From positions 1-64,000 of the forward strand of contig NZ_RRCH01000012.1 in assembly GCF_003862495.1 (NCBI RefSeq): a stretch of 64,000 nucleotides of DNA. Reading direction: 5' to 3'. The translations under genes and the position numbers were made by a program. This stretch comes from Halocatena pleomorpha (GTDB taxonomy: Archaea > Halobacteriota > Halobacteria > Halobacteriales > Haloarculaceae). Below, in pieces: positions 8,853 through 17,986 of this stretch. The notes beneath the pieces are model-generated. The model did no database searches, was not told the DNA's origin, and was given only the letters and a program-made list of their open reading frames with translations. Numbering within the stretch: the stretch's first letter is position 1; each line of letters begins with the position of its first letter.

Positions 8853-10082
8853 ATGGTCAGACGACGGACCATACTGAAAAGTAGCATCGCCTTCGGAACA
8901 TTCGGCCTTGCGAGTGTGGTGACCGGACAGTCCGCACCAACATTCGAGGCGACGGCAGACGATCAGCTTCCTTCGACGATAACGGCTGACACGACGATTG
9001 AGGAGTTGTGTCCTCAGTACAACGATCCGTACTACGTTCCACGGGACTTCCTTGATTACCTTCCTACGCAGTATTCGTCGGATTCTGCGAAGGCCACGCA
9101 GTTCGGTTACGACGCTGAGGCAGTTCAGAATTCAGTCGGGGACGGAACGTTGACTCTCGGTGATCTCGGAACGCAAGCCCTCCCGATCGTTCAGACCCTT
9201 GCGGCGGCGGATTTTCCGGCGCACGCGACTGCCAAGCTCCTTCCTCGGTTGGCTCTCTTGCCCGACGAAACGGAGTCGTTGTCACTGCACAATCAGCCCC
9301 AGAGCGTTTGGGCGGAGACTGCTGGACCGACCGTTGCGAGCAACAGTCCATCTCAGTTCACACAAAGCCAGTGGCCGACAGATGCTCGAACGTACATCCC
9401 CGAGGAAGTTGCTGAGCGCGATCGTGTCCATGATCAACCCCAAAACGAGGAATGGGGGAGCGCCGCACCGCTTCCGGACGATGTCCTGCACAACGACGCG
9501 AACCCAGTTCTCGACGCGGCGAGCGAAAAGATCCACCCTGTGAGCGGTGAGTCGCTCGGTGGCGATGGCTTCACCGCCACCGCACCGATGACAGCCGAGA
9601 TCAGAATGCACGTCCTCAACGACGGCTACTGGTACCAGTATTTGGAGTTCGAGAACGTCAGCTCAGTCCCCTACCACCTAGACGGGGCGGTTCTCTGGTG
9701 GCTCGGACCGTCGGGAATGGGTTCGAACCTGGCCGACGGCCACTACAATAATGTCCAGCGCCCAAATTCCTCGCTCGGTCACCCCCAACGCGACGTTATT
9801 GAAGTTGTTCACGGGGACCATGAGGGACTTTCGGTGTATGCGACCCGGTTGGCGTTCCACGACCAACCCTACCACATGCGCACCGCTTACCCCAATCAGC
9901 GCTGGTCACTTGAGATCGGCACGCCAGTGTATGCCACTGATGTCTCCTTCCCCACTTCGGAGGAGCGTCAACAGCTTCTTGATACGATGTTGGACTCGCT
10001 CCACGTCGAACTGGAGACGAACATGGACCGAAACGACGACCTCGTGGAGGCAGTTGATCTGAAACACCGCGTTCCGAACTAA
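8853..10082 (+). CDS. Tat-type secreted protein of unknown function
   Basis: A 409-residue protein beginning MVRRRTILKSS followed by a hydrophobic stretch and GQSAP, which fits a short Tat signal. I do not recognise a family. The mature part has no evident TM segment. Residues about 245-300 are rich in aromatic residues (GYWYQYLEFEN, LDGAVLWWLGPSG), which would suit a beta-sandwich or sugar-binding surface. Histidines recur near residues 340-365. It has its own AT-rich upstream region (8760-8852) and is therefore probably a separate transcription unit from the GH genes. Proximity to the GH cluster suggests a role with extracellular polysaccharide, but that is guesswork. A hairpin follows the stop. 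Confidence 0.85.
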   Translation: MVRRRTILKSSIAFGTFGLASVVTGQSAPTFEATADDQLPSTITADTTIEELCPQYNDPYYVPRDFLDYLPTQYSSDSAKATQFGYDAEAVQNSVGDGTLTLGDLGTQALPIVQTLAAADFPAHATAKLLPRLALLPDETESLSLHNQPQSVWAETAGPTVASNSPSQFTQSQWPTDARTYIPEEVAERDRVHDQPQNEEWGSAAPLPDDVLHNDANPVLDAASEKIHPVSGESLGGDGFTATAPMTAEIRMHVLNDGYWYQYLEFENVSSVPYHLDGAVLWWLGPSGMGSNLADGHYNNVQRPNSSLGHPQRDVIEVVHGDHEGLSVYATRLAFHDQPYHMRTAYPNQRWSLEIGTPVYATDVSFPTSEERQQLLDTMLDSLHVELETNMDRNDDLVEAVDLKHRVPN

Positions 10083-10083
10083 A

Positions 10084-10107
10084 TCCGATCGAATATCTCC
10101 GATCGGA
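10084..10107 (+). terminator. Hairpin directly after the secreted-protein stop codon
   Basis: TCCGATCG at 10084-10091 and CGATCGGA at 10100-10107 form a perfect 8-bp stem with an 8-nt loop, two bases after the stop codon. No long T-run follows immediately, so this may be a weak terminator or an mRNA 3'-end stabiliser. Confidence 0.45.
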
Positions 10108-10407
10108 ACTCGAAGAGATCGTATCACTACAGAGCTGAGGATTCATATAATAATCGATCTTTGATAGCACGAGTATAGGTAAATATGTTTTCATATATTA
10201 TTGCTGTCTAATTATGAGGGCGTCACCCGATCCAGTACAAGAATACGACTTATAGTCGATAAGTAACGGATATTATCTACTCGAAAGGACACACAACGAT
10301 CAATAAACATAACTAACATTCGTTATGATATCTGTCTATCTTTCATTTCTATCAAACAAAATCTGAGTTCAGCGAGCATTTTAGTCGTTGAGATACGTTC
10401 GATATGT
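10108..10407. other. AT-rich intergenic region
   Basis: No convincing gene on either strand. The sequence is AT-rich and presumably carries the promoter of the MFS gene. GCATTTTAGTC about 25-30 nt before ATG 10408 is a possible TATA element. Confidence 0.5.
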
Positions 10408-11679
10408 ATGTCACATTTCTTTTCTGATCAGTCACTTTTGATTCGGTACTATCTGTACCGAGCCACGATGTCGGTCGGATTCATCACGCCGATTTTCACG
10501 TTGTTCCTGTTGCGGTCGTTGACGTACACACAGTTTGCGGTGCTATCGTCGTTGTACTCGGTGTTGGCGGTCGTCAGCGAGGTGCCGACAGGGTATGTGA
10601 GTGATCGGTTGGGTCGGCGGGCGAGTTTGCTACTCAGTGTAGCGTTCACCGTCAGTTCAGTTGCTGGATTCGTGATCACGAACGGATTCGTGCCATACGC
10701 CTGCTTGTACGCGCTGTGGGCGCTCGCGTTGACGTTCCGCTCAGGAAGTATCGACGCGTGGTTGTACGACATTCTCGGTGAGCGATCTGACGCCGATCAG
10801 TTCAGTCGTGTTCGCGGACGAGGAGATGCGATACAGAATTGGACCGCAGCGATATCGATGGTCGGCGGTGGCCTACTATACGGAATCGAGCCGACGTATC
10901 CGTTTATCGCTGCTGCCGTGTTCAACAGCGTCGGCTTCGTTGCGCTGCTTTCTCTCCCAAAAAACAGCCAGTACGCTGAGGGTGGGACCGCGGATCGGCC
11001 TGGTCCATTGGCGGCGTTCAGCGTCATTCGTGATCACCTAGTCCGCCCCTCGTTGTGGTCGCTGGTCGTGTACATCGGGTTGTTTTACGCCGTTGTCGGT
11101 GTGGCGCAAGGCTACATCCAACCGATGGTGATCGAGACTGTGGCCCCTGCTGTTACGGCGTTCGGTGTTGATCTCCCGCAGGGTCCGACGGCTGCGCGTA
11201 CTGGACAGGCGGGACCGACGCTGGCGTTCGGTGTCGGGGTGTTGTCTGCCGCTCTTACCGCGGTGGCCGCTCTGGGTGGTTACTATGCAGGACGGATCGA
11301 AAATCGATTCGGGGTTCGTCGGGCTGTGGTGGGCGTGTCAATGATCACAGCCGCCATGCTCGTGGTCCCTCTCTGGGTCGGCGTGGTAGCGTTGCCGACG
11401 TTCGCAGCGATGCGAACCTCGATGCCGATCCTCAAACCCATTGCCAACGGCTACATCAATGATCACACTCAGACAGTCGGGCGGGCGACGACGCTCTCGG
11501 TAGTGTCGATGGGATACATGGCACTGCGAACTCCACTGTCGCTCGGAACCGGAGTGGTGGCTGATGCAACCACGGCGACCACTGCGGTCGCCGCACTCGG
11601 TGTTCTTTTTCTTGCAGGCGGCAGCACTGTGTGGCTGTTCGGCTCCGTCGCGCCGAAATCGAATCGATACCGTAACTGA
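10408..11679 (+). CDS. Major facilitator superfamily transporter
   Basis: A 423-residue polytopic protein with about 12 predicted TM helices. The loop between helices 2 and 3 carries GYVSDRLGRRAS, which matches the MFS signature G-x-x-x-D-R-x-G-R-R. A second-half counterpart is visible in YYAGRIENRFGVRRA. Substrate is unknown. Its position after secreted glycan-degrading enzymes would fit sugar or oligosaccharide uptake, but it is separated by an independent gene and two intergenic regions, and drug efflux is equally possible. Confidence 0.9.
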   Translation: MSHFFSDQSLLIRYYLYRATMSVGFITPIFTLFLLRSLTYTQFAVLSSLYSVLAVVSEVPTGYVSDRLGRRASLLLSVAFTVSSVAGFVITNGFVPYACLYALWALALTFRSGSIDAWLYDILGERSDADQFSRVRGRGDAIQNWTAAISMVGGGLLYGIEPTYPFIAAAVFNSVGFVALLSLPKNSQYAEGGTADRPGPLAAFSVIRDHLVRPSLWSLVVYIGLFYAVVGVAQGYIQPMVIETVAPAVTAFGVDLPQGPTAARTGQAGPTLAFGVGVLSAALTAVAALGGYYAGRIENRFGVRRAVVGVSMITAAMLVVPLWVGVVALPTFAAMRTSMPILKPIANGYINDHTQTVGRATTLSVVSMGYMALRTPLSLGTGVVADATTATTAVAALGVLFLAGGSTVWLFGSVAPKSNRYRN

Positions 11680-11755
11680 TCCGGTTCCGTAGTTCGCCTT
11701 TCTTACTGTTCGTGCTTCGATGGCTGTTCGTACAGTGCCAACAGTTTGTACGGTA

Positions 11756-12679
11756 TCAACGGTTCGTCGTGGTGGTATCAGTCACCCCCGAATCGCGCGG
11801 TCCTTTATCCACAATCTCGATGCCCGAGACGATGGGATTTTCCTCTCCCCGGTGGAACTGGATCGTCAGCGTACCATCTTCTGAGGTCGTCTGGAAAGCG
11901 TTGACGCCGCCCACGTCGTGACCGTGTTCGAGGAACGGGTTGTATCCTCTGAGGACAGTTTCGTTCTCGATGCTCACGTCGAACGACCGCGGGCCGGCTT
12001 CGGTGTAGGCCGCTTCGTCTGACTGTTGTGGTTCTCCGTCGGTGAGGTACTCTTCCATGACGTAGATACGGACTTCATACTCGCGGTCGGGATCGACAGG
12101 GAACGTCCAGGTCATCTCCTCGGATGGGTTGAAGAGCCCGCTTCCCTGTTCGAAGCGGTTCGTTTTAAACATCTTCTGGGGCACTGACTCGGACACGTTG
12201 TCTTCGACGGTGATCGGATCGGTAGTGTTGCTGACGGTTGTCTCCGACGCCTCGTGGTTCAGATACGTCGCTGGAGAGTTCGCGCTGTCAGCGATCCAAT
12301 CCGGACCGTCGGGCGCGTCGAGTCGTTGCCCACCGACGTTGACACGGTATTCGACGCGTTCGGTTGGTGTTGGCGTCGTTGTCGGTGTCGCTGTCGGCGT
12401 CGTTGTCGGTGTCGGTGTCGGTGTTGCTGTCGGGGTGGGTGTCACTGTTGTCTGTGGTGTTTCAGTGCTCGGTGTCGAGGTGCTGTTCAAGACACCACCG
12501 AGCGGAATCCCTGATCCCATGATGACGACGATCGTTCCGATCAGGAAGATTCCTCCGACGCCGAACAGTAACCACTGCTGCCAGTTGCTTGAATTCTGAT
12601 TCCGGCTTCGATCTCGATTTCGATTCCGACCTCGCTTTCGGGATCGGGAAGCACGGTTTGGGGGCAAAGAGCGAGACAC
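11756..12679 (-). CDS. Membrane-anchored malectin-like carbohydrate-binding protein
   Basis: A 307-residue protein with a strongly basic Arg/Asn-rich N-terminus (residues 1-30), one TM helix (about 36-54), a Thr/Pro low-complexity linker (about 67-106) and a C-terminal globular domain. That domain opens with YRVNVGG and includes DGPDWIADS, YEVRIYVMEEY, RSFDVSIENE and GIEIVDKG, the pattern of malectin-type domains that bind glucose disaccharides. Topology is probably N-in with the domain displayed outside. A role in binding oligosaccharides released by the upstream hydrolases is attractive but inferred. It converges with the MFS gene. No catalytic motif is seen. Confidence 0.8.
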   Translation of the reverse strand: MSRSLPPNRASRSRKRGRNRNRDRSRNQNSSNWQQWLLFGVGGIFLIGTIVVIMGSGIPLGGVLNSTSTPSTETPQTTVTPTPTATPTPTPTTTPTATPTTTPTPTERVEYRVNVGGQRLDAPDGPDWIADSANSPATYLNHEASETTVSNTTDPITVEDNVSESVPQKMFKTNRFEQGSGLFNPSEEMTWTFPVDPDREYEVRIYVMEEYLTDGEPQQSDEAAYTEAGPRSFDVSIENETVLRGYNPFLEHGHDVGGVNAFQTTSEDGTLTIQFHRGEENPIVSGIEIVDKGPRDSGVTDTTTTNR

Positions 12680-12776
12680 GAATATCGGCTCGATTTAACC
12701 AGCACGCCCAATTATATCTCACGTTTTTGTATTCCAAGCGACAGCGATCCGTCAAGTACAGTGAGTGATGGAATGG

Positions 12777-13508
12777 CTAGAGGGACCGCGCCATCATCAG
12801 CTCGGCAGTGAATTCCCCGTCGATCATATACTGTTCCTTACGGATGGCTTCGGTCTCGAAGCCGTGATCCTCAAGGAATCGAGCGGCTTCTTGGTTCGTT
12901 GCTGGGATCGAGTTGTACACCCGCTGGTACCCATGGCTTGTCGCCCATTCCAGACTCCGGTGAAGGAGATGTCCACCGATTCCGTGTCGACGGTACTCAT
13001 CAAGGACTCCAACAGTCAGTTTCGCGGCGTGGCTGAGCTTTTCGAGTTCGGGCGCTTCGATGTGTGCCCACCCGACGACGTCGTCTGCCACGGTAGCGAC
13101 AAAGAACATCCGCGTCTCCACATCGTTGTGGCGGATGAGAACGCCTTCGAAATCAACCTGTTGGGCGACGCTCTCGGCCACGAGATACGTCTTTTCACTG
13201 GTGATCGTTCGCATCACGCCGACGATTCCAGAAAGGTCCTCCTGACGCGCGGGCCGAATCGTGTATCCGACGCCATCACTGCTGTACTCTTCCGCAGCAC
13301 CGGCTTCGAGTGCAACACGCAGCGTGTCGTCGTGCTCTTCGAGATACCCATCGCGCTTGAGCACCGCCAGCTCGTGATGGAACTGCTCGGGATCCATTCC
13401 GAGTGCTTCGGCCGTCTCACGAGGCGTGGCTGTTCCCTGCTGTTCGACGTACTCGTAAATTCGTCGGTGATCCGGCGTTTCGAACGCAGGTGTTTGACGG
13501 GCTTGCAT
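12777..13508 (-). CDS. Winged-helix / GNAT acetyltransferase fusion
   Basis: A 243-residue two-domain protein. Residues about 1-68 form a winged helix-turn-helix (YEYVEQQGTATPRETAEALG followed by a recognition region). Residues about 81-243 form a GNAT N-acetyltransferase domain with the acetyl-CoA-binding motif RRHGIGG and the C-terminal ARFLEDHGF segment. This HTH-GNAT arrangement occurs in haloarchaea. The acceptor is unknown. A TATA-like element 26-36 nt upstream of the ATG suggests a leaderless transcript. Confidence 0.9.
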   Translation of the reverse strand: MQARQTPAFETPDHRRIYEYVEQQGTATPRETAEALGMDPEQFHHELAVLKRDGYLEEHDDTLRVALEAGAAEEYSSDGVGYTIRPARQEDLSGIVGVMRTITSEKTYLVAESVAQQVDFEGVLIRHNDVETRMFFVATVADDVVGWAHIEAPELEKLSHAAKLTVGVLDEYRRHGIGGHLLHRSLEWATSHGYQRVYNSIPATNQEAARFLEDHGFETEAIRKEQYMIDGEFTAELMMARSL

Positions 13509-13533
13509 GGTCGTGATGACTAATCGCTCCGTG

Positions 13534-13544
13534 AGTATTTATCT
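13534..13544 (-). promoter_or_regulatory. TATA element of the HTH-GNAT gene
   Basis: On the minus strand the sequence reads AGATAAATACT, 26-36 nt before the ATG at 13508. This spacing suits a leaderless archaeal transcript. Confidence 0.5.
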
Positions 13545-13875
13545 TTGGTGCATGGTGCCTATTATCATGATCGTGTGGAGTGATTGGTTGGTTGGTTCCG
13601 GCTGTATGCAGGTCTAAGCGTTCCCCTTTTACTCGAAACAGAAAACCGTGAACCACAAACATCAATTCGGTATGTATCTGCACTGAAACACAGGTCGGTC
13701 TTTTGCCGTGATCGTTTTCGTTACCCTGTTCTCGGTGTTCGGTGGTACCACCCACCACTCGATTCTACAACGATCGAGAGCGGCTTTGGGACCAACGGCG
13801 CACCGTCGGCTGTAGTCGTCGTCTTGCTGCTTGTAGGCGTGTTGTTCGCTCTCGGACTCCGAACCTGAACCGATC
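13545..13875. other. Intergenic region, possible short plus-strand membrane peptide
   Basis: No family-supported gene. One plus-strand reading (13584-13868, 94 codons) ends in GFG followed by about 20 hydrophobic residues and LRT, which looks like a C-terminal membrane anchor. The upstream part has no recognisable composition, and the frame is also open on the opposite strand. I do not call it a gene. Confidence 0.3.
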
Positions 13876-15612
13876 TCACTCGAACCGGTCTGGGTGGAAC
13901 CGTTCGTACCGGACGATGGCGTCGAACGCCGCGTTGGATGGCCGACTGTCGCTTGCAATTTCGCGGTCGGTACGGAGGTACGACCCGATGAACTGGCGGG
14001 CGACGAGTGCTTTGCGGGCGTCGTCGTCTTCTGTGAGTTGCCACTGCGCTTGTTCGAGCAAGATCGCGGCGGTCGTCACGTCGAAGACGTAGTCAGTGAG
14101 TTCCTTGGCCCGGTGTTGGGCAGACTCGATGCTGGTGGACCCGACGCTGGCGATTGCGGTTTCGAGTTTCTCGCGTTCGGAGCGGACGACAGCGGCCAGT
14201 GCATCGAGTGCCGGGTTGGCGACCGTGTCGAGTCGCTCGTCAATCAGCGATAGCAACGGTTCGTGTGCTGCTTCGCGAGCCATCGCTCGGAGCACGTCGA
14301 GCGCCATTACGTTCGACGGTCCTTCCCAGATCGGTAGAACCTGAGCGTTACGTAACAACCGGGGATGGACAAATTCCTCGACGTAGCCATCACCACCTTT
14401 GATCTCCATGGCATACGATGCGGTGTCGACAGCCAGTCTCGCCGTGCGGTACTTCGCAATCGGGATGAGAATACGCGCAAGCCGGCGGGCCGTCTCCGCG
14501 TCGGTACGCTCTCGACGGTGGAACGCTTCGACGGCTTCGAAGGTGAACGCCAGTGCTGCCTCGTGGTCGACTGCCATTTCGAGAAGGTCCCGACGCAACA
14601 GGGGGTGTTCATCGAGTCGCTTGCCGAACGCCTCACGGTTGGCGGCGTGGACCTTTGACTCCAACACCGACCGTCCCATTCCACCGCAGGCGGAAACGGC
14701 GTTATACAGCCGCTCGACATTCAACATCTCTGACATCTGTTTGAACCCGTTTTCCGGCTCTCCGATCAGGTACGCCTCGCTGCCCTCGAACACGACTTCA
14801 CCGGTCGGTACGGTTTGGGTGCCGAGTTTGTCTTTCAGACGACGGAATCGGTAGTCGGTCGGCTCTCCGTCTCGGTCGTGGGTCGAGACGAGAAAGAGCG
14901 ACAGTCCGTCGGTCCCGTCCGGAGCGTCGGGTCGGCGGGCCAACACGAGTGCGGCCTCTGAATCGAGATTCGAGCAGAACCACTTTTCTCCGTACAGCTT
15001 GTACGTGCCGTCGTTCTGTTGCTCGGCGGTCACCTCGTTTGCGCCAACATCACTTCCGCCTTGCTTTTCGGTGAGAAACATCGCCCCGGTCATCAACTCC
15101 TCGTACTTCCGTGCTGTCAGTCCATCGTAAAACTCCTGTAGTGTGCCGTCATCGAACGCGTCCAGAACTAGGGCCGCACCTCCCGTCATCGCTGCCGGAC
15201 AGCCAAGTCCGACACTTGACGCGTACTCCATCAGGTAGAACTGCCCGAAATGATAGGGAACGGAAACGGGTGTCTCTCGACCCGGTGGTGCCTCAAAGAC
15301 ATCGGCAATGATTCCGGCTTCGTACACCAACCGTTCGTTTTCGAGATGGGCTGGATGGTACTTGATCTCGTTCGTGCGTTCGCCATGCTTGTTGTGGGTT
15401 TGGAGGGTCGGCGGATTGTTGTCAGCGATGTCTGCGTTGTCGACCACGGTGTGCCCGATTGTCTCACCGAACTCGCGCAAGCGGGGTGTGCCCCAGTCGA
15501 GTTCCTCGCTCTCACACCGGCGTCGAAGTTCGAACTGGAGCGCTCGGTCGTAGGTGTAGTAGTTGCAGTGTCGTCCCTCTTCCAATGCGGCGTAATTTAT
15601 GGGCGTTGTCAT
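13876..15612 (-). CDS. AidB-type acyl-CoA dehydrogenase family flavoprotein
   Basis: A 578-residue protein, longer than the usual ~380-residue acyl-CoA dehydrogenases and matching the AidB-like branch. Family segments include TEKQGGSDV, GEKWFCSN, LNVERLYNA, the substrate-loop region GGDGYVEEF and LPIWEGPSNV. The Glu in WEGPSN occupies the position of the catalytic base of many dehydrogenases. An extra C-terminal domain of about 130 residues follows, as in AidB. The expected role is oxidation of an acyl-CoA or an alkylation-response function; the sequence does not decide. It lies alone between two divergent or unrelated genes, with a TATA element at the right distance for a leaderless start. 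Confidence 0.9.
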   Translation of the reverse strand: MTTPINYAALEEGRHCNYYTYDRALQFELRRRCESEELDWGTPRLREFGETIGHTVVDNADIADNNPPTLQTHNKHGERTNEIKYHPAHLENERLVYEAGIIADVFEAPPGRETPVSVPYHFGQFYLMEYASSVGLGCPAAMTGGAALVLDAFDDGTLQEFYDGLTARKYEELMTGAMFLTEKQGGSDVGANEVTAEQQNDGTYKLYGEKWFCSNLDSEAALVLARRPDAPDGTDGLSLFLVSTHDRDGEPTDYRFRRLKDKLGTQTVPTGEVVFEGSEAYLIGEPENGFKQMSEMLNVERLYNAVSACGGMGRSVLESKVHAANREAFGKRLDEHPLLRRDLLEMAVDHEAALAFTFEAVEAFHRRERTDAETARRLARILIPIAKYRTARLAVDTASYAMEIKGGDGYVEEFVHPRLLRNAQVLPIWEGPSNVMALDVLRAMAREAAHEPLLSLIDERLDTVANPALDALAAVVRSEREKLETAIASVGSTSIESAQHRAKELTDYVFDVTTAAILLEQAQWQLTEDDDARKALVARQFIGSYLRTDREIASDSRPSNAAFDAIVRYERFHPDRFE

Positions 15613-15633
15613 ACGCGGTTATGATTGCACCGT

Positions 15634-15643
15634 GATTTTATTC
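15634..15643 (-). promoter_or_regulatory. TATA element of the acyl-CoA dehydrogenase gene
   Basis: GAATAAAATC on the minus strand, 22-31 nt upstream of the ATG at 15612, consistent with an archaeal TATA box and a leaderless transcript. Confidence 0.5.
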
Positions 15644-15932
15644 TTTTGCCCTCTATACCGTGTGCTTCACTGTTACTCGATTACTGTGCATCTGTATTTG
15701 TCACTCACGACCATAGAACCACCCGACGCTGCTGAACCGTTCTTGCTCATCGCGACTCGAACGCTCTATTGGTTCAAGTCAGGATATCGGTTCGAACGGG
15801 GCGCTTGGAACCAGTTCACTGTTGCCGCGTGTGCCGTCACCGAGCGGTCGTTTTGCGGAACAACCGTAGAGACAGTGATTGGATGGAGGGTGTCACCGAG
15901 TGATGTAAGTACAATCCGCATACAGTACGTGC
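15644..15932. other. Divergent intergenic region before the TrmB regulator
   Basis: Non-coding space between divergent genes. I see no supported gene and no clear operator. It should contain the TrmB-family gene promoter. Confidence 0.5.
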
Positions 15933-16991
15933 ATGGACGACACATCGCTTAAGGAATCGTTGCGCGGACTCGGGTTTTCGGCCAAGGAAGTGGACACGTA
16001 TCTCTCGATTCTGGAACTCGGCGGGGGGAAGGCGAGCACGATCGCTGAGGAGGCGGGTGTCTCTAAACGATACGTTTACAGCATCGCTGAGCGGTTGTCT
16101 GATCGAGGATTCGTGGAAGTAAACGACCACGTCGTTCCGACGACGATCCGACCACACTCCCCTGAGCACGTCATAACTGGACTGACTGACGATCTCGAAG
16201 CGATGCAACCGGCGCTCGAATCGCGGCTTTCACGATCGCCATCCAGGTCTGAGCGATTTGAGGTCATCAAATCCCGCGTAACTGTTCTCAAGCGTATTGC
16301 AGACCGGATCGATCGCGCTGAGCGGGAAATTACGCTCTCAATCCCGTACCGACTGCTTGATGAGGTTGCTGATGATCTCCGTGCAGCAGTCGACCGCGAC
16401 GTATTGGTGCTCTTGCTCGTCACCGGTGTTGATCCGGACGCCAATCTCGCATTCGATGGCGTGGCGTCTGTCGTCCGAGCGTGGAAACAACCGATGCCGA
16501 CGATGCTAACGGTTGATCAGGAGACGGGTCTCGTTGTGCCTGATAAGATGTTTACACAGTCTAACAGCCCTGCTCAGGCCATCGCCTTCGAACAACAACA
16601 GCTTAGTCCGGTCATCGTCGGCTCGTTTCTGGGCAACTATTTCCCCATGGCAACCCCCGTGTACACTGCCGATCCCGTCGATCTCCCAGCCACGTACCGG
16701 AACTTCCGACACGCGGTGCTTCAGACGAGACTTCATCGGTCTGCTGGCCGTTCAGTTCGCGCTCGGATCACGGGTCACACTGTTTCTGAGGAAAGCGCAC
16801 AGACAGAACTCGAAGGCGTCGTCGTCGATGTCTGCCAATCGCTTCTCGACCCGCAGACGAGCTCGTTCCCGGTTGAGAATACACTGATCGTCGAATCCGA
16901 CGACAAGACGTACAGTGTCGGTGGAACGGGAGCGTTTGTCGAGGATATCGAGGCAACAGTGGTTGAACTCCGTCCGGCCGATGCGGTGTGA
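15933..16991 (+). CDS. TrmB-family transcriptional regulator
   Basis: A 352-residue regulator. The N-terminal winged HTH (about 10-65) includes LGFSAKEVDTYLSIL and AGVSKRYVYSIAERL. The rest matches the C-terminal TrmB effector domain, which in characterised archaeal members binds sugars. Several haloarchaeal TrmB proteins control sugar metabolism genes. It lies between an acyl-CoA dehydrogenase and an AEC transporter, so its targets cannot be named. Regulation of the neighbouring carrier or of the polysaccharide locus 8 kb upstream is possible. Confidence 0.9.
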   Translation: MDDTSLKESLRGLGFSAKEVDTYLSILELGGGKASTIAEEAGVSKRYVYSIAERLSDRGFVEVNDHVVPTTIRPHSPEHVITGLTDDLEAMQPALESRLSRSPSRSERFEVIKSRVTVLKRIADRIDRAEREITLSIPYRLLDEVADDLRAAVDRDVLVLLLVTGVDPDANLAFDGVASVVRAWKQPMPTMLTVDQETGLVVPDKMFTQSNSPAQAIAFEQQQLSPVIVGSFLGNYFPMATPVYTADPVDLPATYRNFRHAVLQTRLHRSAGRSVRARITGHTVSEESAQTELEGVVVDVCQSLLDPQTSSFPVENTLIVESDDKTYSVGGTGAFVEDIEATVVELRPADAV

Positions 16992-17080
16992 GTCCCGGCG
17001 CACGGCTGCGAACGCTACCTCGGGTGCTTCGTCTCTACCGAATATGAACACTCAAAGTCGTCGCCTCGGTACTGAAGACT

Positions 17081-17986
17081 ATGCCTGTTTTCGAGCGTTT
17101 GATGGCTCTTCTTGGGTTGTTGATGGTCGGAACCGGACTGCGAGTGACCGGTGTTCTCGATGACAACCGAGCCGCTCAACTCAACACCCTCACGTATTAC
17201 GTCGCCCTTCCGGCGCTCATCTTTATCTCGACGTACCAGCGATCGATCTCTGCGCTCCTTTCACCAGCTCTTCTGGAGGGACTCGTTCTCGTGGTGGTCG
17301 TGACAGTGGGGCTTGCGTGGCTCATCCACCGAAACGCCGCAACCCAGTACCGGAGCGTTGCACTCGTCCAATCGTATCACTCCAACCTCGGTTATCTCGG
17401 ATTACCGCTCGTAGCAGCGACGTTCGAGCCCCGAGTGACGGCGATTGCGAGCGTGATTCTTGGCGTTGTCTCGTTGATCCAAGTGCCGTTGACGGTTCTC
17501 ATTCTTACCACGATGAGTGGTACCGACACCCGGTTTCTCAACGAACTGCAACGACTCATCACAAACCCGGTGTTAGTCTCGCTGCTCGTTGGCCTCGCTG
17601 TCGGCTCCACCGGGCTTGCAGTTCCGTCTGTGGTCGCTTCCGGACTCGACGCCATCGGTACACTCGCATTACCGTTGGCGTTGCTCTGTGTCGGTTCTTC
17701 TCTCAAGGTCGACCTCTCAGCGGTCGATCTGAGTGCGACCGGCTGGGTCGTTGCACTCAAAAATGGCTGTATGCCAGCACTCGCTTGGGGAGTTTTCTCC
17801 CTTCTCACCGTCAATCCTGCGACGTTTACTGCGAGTGTGGTCATGTTCGGCACACCGACCGCTGTGTCGACGTTCGTGTACGCGAACGAACTCGGTGGTG
17901 ACGAACAGTTTGCGTCATTGAACGTTTTTATAACCACACTTATCTCTACTGGAACCCTGTTCGTTCTTATCCGCTTGGTTAGTTAA
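17081..17986 (+). CDS. AEC-family (auxin efflux carrier type) transporter
   Basis: A 301-residue membrane protein with about 8-10 hydrophobic helices. It carries AEC hallmarks: YYVALPALIF in the first half, SNLGYLGLPLV, ALPLALLCVGSSLK, and PTAVSTFVYANELGGD near the end. Family members move organic anions such as malate or malonate, or related metabolites. It begins 89 nt after the TrmB gene on the same strand and may be co-transcribed. Substrate is unknown. Confidence 0.88.
   Translation: MPVFERLMALLGLLMVGTGLRVTGVLDDNRAAQLNTLTYYVALPALIFISTYQRSISALLSPALLEGLVLVVVVTVGLAWLIHRNAATQYRSVALVQSYHSNLGYLGLPLVAATFEPRVTAIASVILGVVSLIQVPLTVLILTTMSGTDTRFLNELQRLITNPVLVSLLVGLAVGSTGLAVPSVVASGLDAIGTLALPLALLCVGSSLKVDLSAVDLSATGWVVALKNGCMPALAWGVFSLLTVNPATFTASVVMFGTPTAVSTFVYANELGGDEQFASLNVFITTLISTGTLFVLIRLVS

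Noticed and set aside
12129-12599. Plus-strand frame opposite the malectin-like gene with Gly/Val repeats
   Set aside because: It is the mirror of the Thr/Pro linker coding repeats. The minus strand has a better-supported protein with TM, linker and domain.
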